Source: Eutrigla gurnardus (Eukaryota > Chordata > Actinopteri > Perciformes > Triglidae). Taken from it: a stretch of 64,000 nucleotides of DNA. Positions 9,450-20,300 of this stretch are shown here, piece after piece. Positions within the stretch are counted from its first letter, which is position 1. Each line of letters opens with the position of its first letter. A program made the translations under genes and the position numbers. Location of the stretch: NCBI GenBank assembly GCA_963514095.1, contig OY741266.1, positions 12,555,297-12,619,296 of the forward strand. The letters are read 5' to 3'. The notes beneath the pieces were generated by a model, which saw only the letters and a program-made list of their open reading frames with translations, ran no database searches and was not told where the DNA came from.

Positions 9450-11780
9450 CTACTGTATACAGCAGGGAGCTCCAACACTCTCTAAAGCTGCGTTCAGTCC
9501 CAGCAGTCCCATTTCTTGTGCGTATCCAATCGCAGTCGTCACCCTGCTGTTTTCCTCTGCAGACTCCTTCTCGCTCGGCTCGCTACACGGCTTCTTGTCA
9601 AATGGCGTTTCTTTGTCGCATGTTTCCCTCTCCCTCTGCCGAGCCTCCTCCAGCTCCCTCTTGAGGTTTTCTTCGATCGCCTTTTGTTGCTCGACTTCCA
9701 ATCTGACGAGCTTGAGCTCCTGCGTGAGGGCCACGGTTCTCCTTTTCTCCGCCCTCTGATTCTCCATCTGCATGTCCCGTCCTTTCTGGTACTCCTCCCT
9801 CTCGCATCGGAGCAGGTCCTCCATTTGCTTTTTCCTGTCCTGCTCCTTCCTGCTCTGCTCCTCCAAGCTCTGGCTGAGTTTATCGAGCTCTTTCTGCAGG
9901 GCATCTTGCTTCATTTCCTCCCTCTGCCTGATCGCCTGCTCTTTCTGTATTTGCTGATGTTCCCTCTCTCGCCCCTTCTTTTCATTTTCCACTCTCTCCT
10001 TTTGGATCTTCTCGTCCATTTCCCTTCTCATTTTCTCCTCCTGCTCTTCCTGCTCCTCCAACATTTTGGTAACTTGGTGGAGCCGTTCTTGCAGCGCGAC
10101 CCTCTTCTCCTCTTCGTCTCGACGTATTTCCATGACTCTCACCATCTCTTGTATGCTCCTCTCCTTCTCCTTCTTGTCATATTCCTCCATCCCTCGTTTG
10201 AAGGCGTCCTGCAGATCTCTCACCACTTTCTCCTCCTCCTCCTTCTCCAGCTCCAGCTTTTTCTTCAGCTCCTCCATCTCCTGCCTGCAATTCTGCTGAA
10301 ACCTCTCAAGCTCTTTTTCATACAAATCTCTTAATTCTGCCTCCTGCTTCTTTTTTAGCAGTTCCTCCTTCTCGTTCAGCAGCCTCCACTCCTCCTGCAG
10401 CTCCTGAGCCAGATCCTCCTCCGCCTTCTGGAGCATCTTGCTGCCGTAGCACGTCCCTCCGTTCCCCTGCATCATGAGGTCCACTAAGTTGAGCAGCTCT
10501 GACACCTGCTCCTTGTTCTTTGAGAGCTGGTTGTTGAAGACGCAGTATCTGCCGCCACACCCGGCCACCAGCTCGTCCAGGTCCCTGCAGCCGTCTATCA
10601 GGCAGTGCCTCACGGACGTGCCTTCTTCCAGAAGATCTCCATGGGTAAAAACCACCACAGAGAAACTCAAAGCATGGGATCCTATTGCCTGTTTGATCTG
10701 CCGCACCGCCTCCTTCTCCTCCTGAGCAAACCTCCCGATCTGGAGGACAAGAAGGAAGGCATGGGGCCCGGGGTACAGGAAGCTAACGCTCCTCCTCAAC
10801 TCCTTCTGCACCTGCTGCGGAGTCTGGTGAGTGTCCAGAAGCCCCGGAGTGTCCAGGAGCGTCAGGTGTCGCCCACGAAATTCTCCAGAGGCTCTGCGAC
10901 AACGTAGCGTGATGGAGGAGCTGCTGACCTTTGAGTCGAAGACCTTTCGGCCCAAGATGGAGTTGGCGGTGGAGCTTTTCCCGCTGCCAGTCTTCCCCAG
11001 CAGAACCAATCTGATCTCAGCAGAGGAGGGGGAAGACTTCCTGCCTGACCAGACAAAAGAAGGAGGAAAGTTATGTTCATTATTGATCATTGTATTGTTT
11101 TATCGTTGTTTCAATTTTACTTTAGTTTTGTCTTGCTTTTGTTTTGCTTTCTGTGAATATATTGCCTTGTATCTTGGTTTTGCTTTGCTTTGTCTGTTTG
11201 AACTCTTTTAAAAGTGCATTGTGGTGACAGAAAAGGAGCAAAAAATAAGCTGAAATTATTAAAATCTTCAGAAACAAAAAATGCTTGTTGTAGGATGTCA
11301 AAATAGGAATACAGAAAAAGAGGATCTTCCTTCTTATAGAATACCGTCATCAAAGCCCCTTTGAAGCTAACCGCAGATGTTTATGTTGTTGGCCATTAAA
11401 TAGATGAACTGGACAGAATCCTGGCCTCTGTAGCTCATTTCATCACACAATGATAAATCAACATTTGTGACATTCTCAGTAGGCTTTTTTTTATAATGGT
11501 AAGGGACTGTTATTGTTCATTGTTACTGTTTATTTTAAGACCCACCAGAGGGATTTCGGACCTCTGATCACTTTATGCAAACTCTCACACTGTCCTCCCG
11601 CAATACAAGGCCAAAATGATAACTTTAAACAATGAATGTGTTGCTGAGATAAACTTTTATACAATATTTGAAATGCTGCTGTTTTCATGACAAAAGCTGA
11701 GTAACCGTTAAAGAAATAAACATAAATGCCAACCTACCTGCACATCTGATAGAGGACAGCTGCTTGCTAAAGGATGACAT
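9450..11780 (-). CDS. GIMAP/AIG1-family GTPase with long coiled coil
   Basis: Two coding exons, 11738-11780 (start codon at 11780) and 9450-11044, join in frame to give 545 aa. GIMAPs are AIG1-type septin-related GTPases of immune cells that bind intracellular membranes. Visible motifs: P-loop GKTGSGKS (residues 31-38), DTPGLLDT (79-86), the AIG1 box LLVLQIGRFAQEEKEAV (112-128) and a G4-like THGD (148-151). Residues about 218-500 are a continuous Glu/Lys/Arg-rich coiled coil, longer than in mammalian GIMAPs. The chain ends in CCIQ, a CaaX-like box. Reading straight through the first intron gives an alternative start at 11090, but a TCAG acceptor at 11045-11048 and a GTAGG donor argue for splicing. 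The fish family is too expanded for me to assign a member. Confidence 0.88.
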
Positions 11781-12224
11781 GCTGCCCTTTCTGGTCACGA
11801 GCCTCCATCAAATGAGAACAAAAGAGAATAGAACATCGCCTTATAGATGCCAGCAGTGTGGGTGTGTCTGTGACGGCTCACACCTCTCTGAACTCTAACC
11901 ACCGCCATCACCATGTTTCAGCTATCAGTCTGGAGGAAGTGTGGCGCAACAGTCCGTCTCTGAAACACTCAGCACAGCAGATATTATCTCTGACTCTAGA
12001 CAAGAGGTCGTGGTCCAACGGAGGCAAAGATCTGTGAAGCAGGCTGAGACGAGAGGGGTTTGTGAATGTGGTGGGTTGTGATCAAAGCCCAAAAGACTCT
12101 TCATTGGATTATTGGGTCGCTTTATCTTTAAGGTGATTAGCTGTCCTGAAGGAACCACCAGGGATCAATAATGTCTCCTGTCTGTGTCACATGGATGGAC
12201 CGGCGTTTATATAGCCTAGTGCTT

Positions 12225-12430
12225 GTCTAGTCTTTTCAACCACTCAAAGCGCTTTACAGTACATGTCAGCATTCATCCATTCACACACATTCAGGCACTG
12301 ATGGGAGCAGCTCCATGACGGTGCCACCTGCTTATCAGGATCTGACCTAACATTCACACACCGATGGCACAACCTTCAGGGGCATTTTGGGGTTCAGTAT
12401 CTTGCCCATCTAGCCCAACACTTTGAGATG
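12225..12430 (-). repeat. SINE tail fragment, minus orientation
   Basis: The plus strand reads CAAAGCGCTTTACAGTACAT, CATTCACACACA, CACACCGATGGCACA and a GGGGTTCAGTATCTTGCCC stretch. The same order occurs in many fish genomes and, in part, at 39225-39420. It lacks the tRNA-like head seen there. Confidence 0.6.
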
Positions 12431-12659
12431 TGGATGACTGAAATTTACATTTAGTATCAAATGTGTTCCTGTGACCAAAACCTCCAGAGCAGCATGATAA
12501 TTCACATATATATATAGCAGACATTTATGTTTAATGAGGATGTCTGCTCATTATTACACATCCTTCTCTTGCTGTTGGGACAATCCCTAATGGAGGTACA
12601 ATCCCTCAGTGGTGAGATGGCGACATCTGCTGGCTGATTTCAACACACACGTTAAATGA

Positions 12660-12910
12660 ACAGATTTACATTTACGTTTAGGCCATTTAGCAGACATTTT
12701 TATCCAAAACTTACAATATTTACATTTGATGGAAGAAAGTGCAACAGTACAGTAAGGATTTCACAAGAACAAGTTTCAAGCACACCCAAGTTAACCCTTA
12801 GCTGGTACAACAGAGATAAGTGCTAAGATACAAAGTGCAAAATACTAAGTAAGTAAGTGCCAGTACATACAAACAAACAGTGAGCAGGCTAAGCAGAGTC
12901 TAGGTGAACT
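12660..12910 (+). repeat. Dispersed teleost repeat
   Basis: It begins TTTACATTTACGTTTAGGCC and continues CATTTAGCAGACATTTTTATCC, a sequence I recognise as a common interspersed repeat of fish genomes. The following AAGTGCAA and AGTACA motifs fit the same repeat. The right boundary is approximate. Confidence 0.5.
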
Positions 12911-14127
12911 CTGAACAACAAGTTTGTTCAGATTTGGATGAACTGACATTCTTAAACATACATACACGTGTGTACGTGTTTGTACCATATCACAAACGAC
13001 TGGGAAAACCATATTTGATATCAAAGTTTTATTTCTTCTTGGACCCATGGGCAGAGCGTAGGTTAGTTAAAAGGTACAGTACATCCACGGTTGGTGCTCT
13101 GGAGGTAGGCTTTAATGTCTGAATATTACTTTTAATGTGAGTCAGAAAGGTAAATTCATCCTTACTCTCCAAGTCTCACATTCATCACAACTCATGTAAA
13201 CAGATTTCTTTTAATCTAGACTAGAAAAACACAGCGATCATTGTGAGGAAGGATGTGGGATTCACCCTCTTATAGATGATACATAAGTTGGTTTTATACT
13301 GGAAGTGACGACTTTTCATGCACTCATCAGGTTTGAGATTGTAGGTTATTTTGCTTCCATAACATGTTGCATGTTAGTACCTATTCACATTTCTAGATTT
13401 CTCCTACATTCACAAAAATGTAATATAAGATTATGTCTCACTTATTAAAACATGAAAATGTTTTTTGGTTTTGCTTAATGTCAGTAATGAACTGGGGAAG
13501 TTTCAGGATGATAACAGACGTTCAGTCTGGAAGACTACACTTTTGCATGCCGTCATTCACTCCTGTCCCTCATAACGCTGTCATAGTTTGGGGATGTCAA
13601 TCATGATATCATCTGTTCTTATCAGCTGGTCTCTTCTATCCAATAGCATCGTGACCCTTAATCATAAATACATACCTTTAGTACACACATGCTGCTCTAA
13701 CATGCGCCCCTGTTCAGACTTTATCATTACACATCACATATTTCTCTTTTCTTCATTTTCTTTTCTCTCCAGATTGAAGCCTTTTAGCTACATGTTGTTG
13801 TTTTTTTACCCAATTCAATGTTAATCTGCTAGCCCTCTCTTTGTAACTGACACTGGAAAACAGCCTCATCTGCTCGCCTACAACCTAATGTAAGTAAAGT
13901 AATGCCTATAGCTGTTAACTCATCCATAATTGAGAGTTCATGCATGTTCAAGGCGAGGCCCAGATTGTCTTACCGCTCCACTGCTCGGTCACACATGCAA
14001 GCACACCCAACGTTAACTAACGGAGAAACTTTGATCAATTTCTGTGCTTTGGTGTTTCAAATGGACAATATGTGTGCAGTTCCTCTTTATGTCAAAGCAA
14101 AATCAAAATGGCAATGAACCAGTACAA

Positions 14128-14130
<3 letters not shown>

Positions 14131-14222
<92 letters not shown>
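14131..14222. repeat. (CA)n microsatellite
   Basis: A CA run of about 90 bases with one TA interruption, about 110 bases beyond the chrna9 stop codon and so probably within its 3' untranslated region or just past it. The open frames across it are artefacts of the repeat. Confidence 0.95.
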
Positions 14223-14224
<2 letters not shown>

Positions 14225-14334
14225 AAACACTCTGTCTGGTGTTGCATTAAAGTAAACATGAGGTGACTCTTGAGTAGCGCTGAGGTCCCGCTGTGACGGA
14301 GGACAATGAATGTCATCAATGAGGAGGGAGGCAA

Positions 14335-17300
14335 TCAGGATGCCTTGGCGATGATGAGGATGCTCATGAGGAAGACCATGACGAAGAATATCCACATGAA
14401 AAACCTATCCATGACCTTAGCAACCTTCTTCCACTCTGCGGCCTTGACGCAGGTGGCTCTCTGCTCGCGGAAGCAGTTGGCGATGTACTGGATGTTCTTC
14501 ACCACCTGAGGAAGAGACACATAGATGAACTAAAGCAAGCACTTAAAGAGTAGCTTAACCCCCAAACTCCAAAATGAGACGGAGTAGCCTATATGCTTCA
14601 CCGCCAGCGCCTTCCACGCTTCATATATTCCAGGCGAGAGTGTTTCTGCTGTATCTCCTGCTGCTAATTCACACATAGACGCCATGTTATAAATCCAATC
14701 GTCACCGGTGTGCAATACATGTATGGATAAGTTGGCTCGTGATGGATCCATCAGTTGGATCCTGTTAATCAGGAAAACAAGGCCATATTTCTAAGCTGCA
14801 TTTGAAGGAGTCTTCAAATGGAAGCTGGGAAGGATGCAGCCGCTGAATTGGGACACAGTTTATAAGAGAAAAACGTAATCCACAATCCACAGACAGCACA
14901 GAAAACACATTTCCATCGCCAGCAGATTTTTTAGTACATGAAAGGAGATGCTGTGGTGATGTACCTGTTTATGTTGGAGGCAGGGGCAGCAGCAAGGGCA
15001 GGCTGGGACTCGAAGTTTCTCTGGGGAATAGAGGAGCTGCTCCTTCAGCCCTCCATTCAGGTGCTGGCGGTTTTGTGGACTAGGAGCGGCGCCGTAGTCC
15101 AATTCATCCCTCCTGATGTGGTGGCAGCGCTGCATGGGCTCCCGCTTCCCCTCGCCCCTCTCCAGCCTGGAAGCGTGGTTGCTGTGGTCGTAATGGCGAC
15201 GGCTATTGTTGGCGTTGCCGTTCGCCTGTCTATTGTGATGCTTGTTGTCGTGGTGATGCACGCCGTGGCCGTTGCTGTACCTGTACGGGTCGCTGTCATG
15301 ATGGTAGTCATGGAAATGTTCGTCGTGGTAGCTGCCGTCATCGTTCAAGGGCTCCTCGGGGTAGAGTGGGGTCCTCTCACTCTCCGGGGTAGTGCAGTTC
15401 TCTCCCACCTCGTAGACAAAGAAGATCTTAGACATGTAGTCTATGATGAGCACCTTTGCCCAGTGAGGGACCGGCTTGGCCTCGGCACCACAGAAATGAA
15501 TGTTCATGATGAAGATGGTGAGAGAGGTAGAGGCTGTGATCAAAGTCATGGTGGCTATGTAGTACTTCCCTACGGGGAGGACAAAGGACAGGACAGGTTT
15601 ATGAAGGGGAAAGACAACACATACATGAAAGCCAACATTTGTAAATACTGGGTTGAACATTCACATCCAAAAGCAAGGATCGGGAAAAACATGCTACGCA
15701 AATCTGTCCAATTTTCTCAATTTTGACTCCAAGTTGCATGAAGTTTAATTAGAAACCCATTTCTGCCAAGAGGAAAAAGACTTGAGATAAGTCCAGATAA
15801 TGTCCATCCATACATTGTCTAGCGCTTATCCTGTATTTAGGGTTGCGGGGGGCTGGAGCCGATCCCAGCTATCATTGGGTGAAGGCAGGGTTCACCCTAG
15901 ACATGTAACCATTCTATCTGACATGTAGAGACAGACAGGTAACCAGTCTATCACAGGGCTGACATGTAGAGACAGACAGGTAACCAGTCTATCACAGGGC
16001 TGACATGTAGAGACAGACATGTAACCAGTCTATCACAGGGCTGACATGTAGAGACAGACAGGTAACCAGTCTATCACAGGGAGACATGTAGAGACAGACA
16101 GGTAACAAGTCTATCACAGGGAGACATGTAGAGACAGACAACCATTCACATTCATATTGTTCACCTATTAAACAATTTATGCACTTTTTTTCCATTATTT
16201 AAATATTTTTGTCTTAAATCCAATGTTATTTTCTTCCTGGAAAACAAAATCAGCTAGTAACAACCAATTTCAATAAATAACATCATGACATCCATCCATC
16301 AATCAATCTGCAACTTCAGCTCTGCACAGATCGAGAGAAGATCTAATCTTTTCAACCATCAGATCAAATTCCTGCCTGCCTATCCTGTTACACTTGGAAA
16401 TACGTCACAGTAGGGAAGCTAGATACTCTTGAAATGCCGTTTTGGCTCAACTTTAGATAGTTCAATAATGAGGCAAAAGTGAATGCAGGGAGAATAATTC
16501 AAACCTATATAGGGCATGCTCTCTGCGGGAGGCATGCTCTCTGCCACCATCAACTGGAACACAGTGAGCGCCAGCAGCACCGTGACGCCGAGGGAAACCT
16601 TCTCCCCCGAGTCGGCCGGCAGGTAGAAGCCCAGCGGGGCCAGGAACGAGATGAGGAAGCAGGGCAGCAGCAGGTTGAAGATGTAGAAGGAGGAGCGCCG
16701 CTTCAGGAGCAGCGTGTAGGTGATTTCGGTGTAAGGGTCGGAGCAGCAGCCGTACATCATGACTTTTTTAACCGCTGGCATGCCGTGACACTCCCACTCC
16801 ACGTTCTCCACAAAGTCAGACAGGTCACCGCTGTCCATCCCCAAACTGATGTCCACCTGAGAAGAGGACACACATTGTGGGTATTGACAGATATGTGCTA
16901 ATGTCATGTGGTCGCAGAAACAACCAGAATTCCAAGATGAAATGATGATGAGGTCAGCTGTGTTAGCACTATCGTGCCCCACACATGCTAGTTGGCCAAA
17001 AAGGACAATCCAAACACTGGATCAAGCATTATTACGTTCCCTGAAGGCCACTGTAGTTCTCTGACACGCTTGGAAAGGGAGGGGTGAGCGGAGTGGAATT
17101 ACGTTGGATGCAATTTGCAACCTTATCGCTAGATGCCACTAAACCCTACACACTGCTCCTTTAACATAAGACCAGACATAAGGTGTGATCCCTGTCTCAT
17201 TCGCCCCCTCAGCTGCTGCTGAAACACACCTGGTTGCCATTGTAGGTCCAGGAGCCGAAGGTGAGCTTGCACTGCTGCCAATCGAAGGGGAAGTAGGAGA

Positions 17301-20300
17301 CATCCACCACACATGTGCTCTTTGTGATGGCCGGAGAGTCCCAGACGATCTCTCCATTGTAACGCAGCTTCACATTAGTGCTGGATGCACCCGCAGACTC
17401 CTCATCTGCCCTACAGAGGCACACAGGAGAGGACAGGTCAGCCAGATACACACACTGCTGCATTATGGGTACGCTGTGAGCTGTGACTTGTTACTGACTT
17501 GTTGTAGAGGACGATGTCGGGCTTCCAAACCAGGTCGCTTGGGATGTTGATCATCTCAAGGTCGTCATAGTCCTCCTTGTCCCACTTCAGGTAGGCGTCG
17601 TGCCAGACCTGCCTGATCCACAGGTACGTGGTTAGCACCTGGTTCCGCTCATCCTACACAACGAGAAAAGGTGGTTCCTGAAAAACAATTCTCATCAGAC
17701 GGGATGCAGCACCCTTCTTTGTAGTCCAGTGCATTGCTATTCACTTGTTGGTTTCTACAAGAACAGAAGTCTGAAGCTATACATTTGGTCTTTCCGATTA
17801 CTACTAGCAAATTAAACGGACCCTTTGCCAATTTCCACATCAAAGTCGATGCATTAGTCACTGGGGGGACTCTACAGTCTGTGAAATCTGTTGTCTTCTG
17901 TGGCTCCTGAGGAGATTTGTCAAAGTTCGACTCAAGTGACATCTCAGCTCAGAAACGAAGGCTGCAGTTTTGTAACTCAATATATCAGGAACAAACTAGT
18001 CCAACAAAACAGACTATAGAGTTGCAGAAAGTGATTTAAGTTTGGGACCAAAATGTTCTTTGGAGCTGGGCGGAAATTCTCAGCCTTTGCCGCATTAATT
18101 TTGACCTTTCTTTTGCAAGTCCTCTACTTGATGTATTGAAATTCTGGAGTATAAAACTTGGTTGCATTGGCTAACCAAAAGTTATCAAAGGTTTTGTAAA
18201 ATCTGGTTGCGTTCAGAAGATATTATCCAATGAAAATCAAAGGGCAGTACTTTGGAAACAAACACTCATAACACAACTCCATAAACATTGGGCCAATCAT
18301 CAGGAAACTGTGTACACATGTCAACCATGTCTGATGTCAAATTGGCTCTAAAGCGCTACCTTGAACTTTTCAAAGTAAAAGCACCCACCTTTAGCTTTGA
18401 CATAGATGTATAACATTTTGTAGGTATATGGAACATGCTGAGATGTACAAAAAGGCCTATTGGACCCATACCCTTAAGGAAGTCAGCTATTTTACATGTA
18501 GTGTATATAACTCCTCCTACATCATAGATCCAATTCCTACGTACTTTTCTGTAAATCATAACTAGACCTACCGGATCAAAAGTTATTGTAAGTTTATTTA
18601 GAGGTTTATTTGATCAAATATGAGATAGAGAATAGACAAGTCCGCCTGACTCAAACTTGAGGAACACTGTCACTGTAAAGTTGACCTTGAATTTTTAAAC
18701 TAACTTTGTTCAAAGCTTCACACCAGAATCCAGTATGGTTGCTGCTAGGGGTGCCACTTGTGTTAGTCAGATTTATGGTTGCAACAATTCCAAGATGGCG
18801 ACATCCAAAATGAGGCTATGACCTATCACGACCCAAGTTCAATATAAATGTATCAGGTCATCACTTTAATACCTTTTACATTAGAACTGGAATCAGTCAC
18901 TAAAGTCTTATCTAAAACAATATAAACCACAATGTGGATTAAATCCATACCTGAATACCACTATGGCTGGGCAAAAAAAAGAAAACCTTGAATGATTTCA
19001 TCATGTATTCCTCTAAAAACCACCAGGACTAATTAGAGCAGAGGTCTTCAACGTTTTCAGGCCAAGGACCCCCAAGGATTAAAGTGACCCGGTGCAGGGC
19101 CCCCTATTACTTGTCATATAAAACTGTGTTCCTTATGAAACTGGTGTAGTGTGTAGTGCAGCCTGCAGTGCAATGTATAACAGTACTCTGTGATGATGTA
19201 TGTATACAATGCTAAGCCATTAAAATTATAATTTTTGACAGATTCATATTTTAATTCTATTTTGGCATTTCTACATCACAATTTCTCAATATAGGATTTA
19301 ACAAACGGGAATGTTTATATTTGCTTATTATAGGTTGCATTCATGTTAAGGTGTGTTTTTGAACATTTGGGATCAAATGATTTCGGGGACCCCTGCAGTA
19401 ACTCTGCGGCCCCCTTAGGGGTCCCGAACCCCCTGTTGAAGATCTCTGAATTAGAGAATCCAGACAGCAACATCCTGATACTTTGCTCTCATTTAAGACT
19501 CTTCGTGAAGATTGCTGTAAGTCTTTCTCTGTGGGTTGGAAAATTGTGATGCAACAAACAAGTCAACAATTTTGTCTTTACACGTATACACGAAATGACC
19601 TAATTCATAAGAAAGGATTGTGATGTTATTATAAAGACCTGCAATCAAGAAAGGTTGATTAAGTATAAGTTTCTCGCAGGTTTACACAAAAAATAAGAAC
19701 AAAATGTACCTGTTGAGTGCAATTGAGGGTTTGCATTTTTTCAGAAAAAAACACAACTTTTTGGGACTACTATTCCTAGAATCACATTGCACATATTTTG
19801 ATAACAAAGTGGTTATTGCTGTTAATGTTGTTCTCCGTGCCCAACATTGCACCTCCTTGCCTAATATTGGTTGACAGTGATTGCCTGTGCACTCAGACTA
19901 GCTTTCAACCTGACTCTGACCACAGAAATGTCAGATTGAGCCTTGCAGGTGCTCAGACTTGGCAAAGGCCACGAGTAACACATCACAGTACAAGTCATGA
20001 ACTGAAGTGAACCACGTGGCTGAGAGGCTCACTGCTCACAAACCAAACACTTTTCATATCTCAAAGATTCACATTCTGACGGCCAGATACTCATCACTCA
20101 CATACGTGAGAGACTGTTACTATACAAAGTCAGATCCTTCCTATTTCACACCCACCTATTAATGATCTGATGAGATATTAATCTTATTCACCGCCAAGTT
20201 ATGATCCAGCTAATCGCAGTGAAATGCACAACCTAGATACGCCTTTCATAGAATGTGTATCTTACAAATAACATTGATGATGAACGACCAGGTTTTGGTT

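Larger units (their letters stand above)
11781..14334. other. Intergenic region between gimap and chrna9
   Basis: About 2.5 kb separates the GIMAP start from the chrna9 stop. It holds the SINE tail at 12225-12430, the dispersed repeat at 12660-12910 and a CA microsatellite at 14131-14220. I see no other gene. The chrna9 3' untranslated region must lie at its right end. Confidence 0.6.

Noticed and set aside
9516..10334. 272-codon Leu-rich plus-strand frame
   Set aside because: It is the antisense shadow of the GIMAP coiled coil (Glu/Lys/Gln codons read as Leu/Phe/Ser in reverse).
14938..15726. 262-codon Val-rich plus-strand frame
   Set aside because: Antisense shadow of chrna9 exon 6; His and Asp codons read as Val in reverse.
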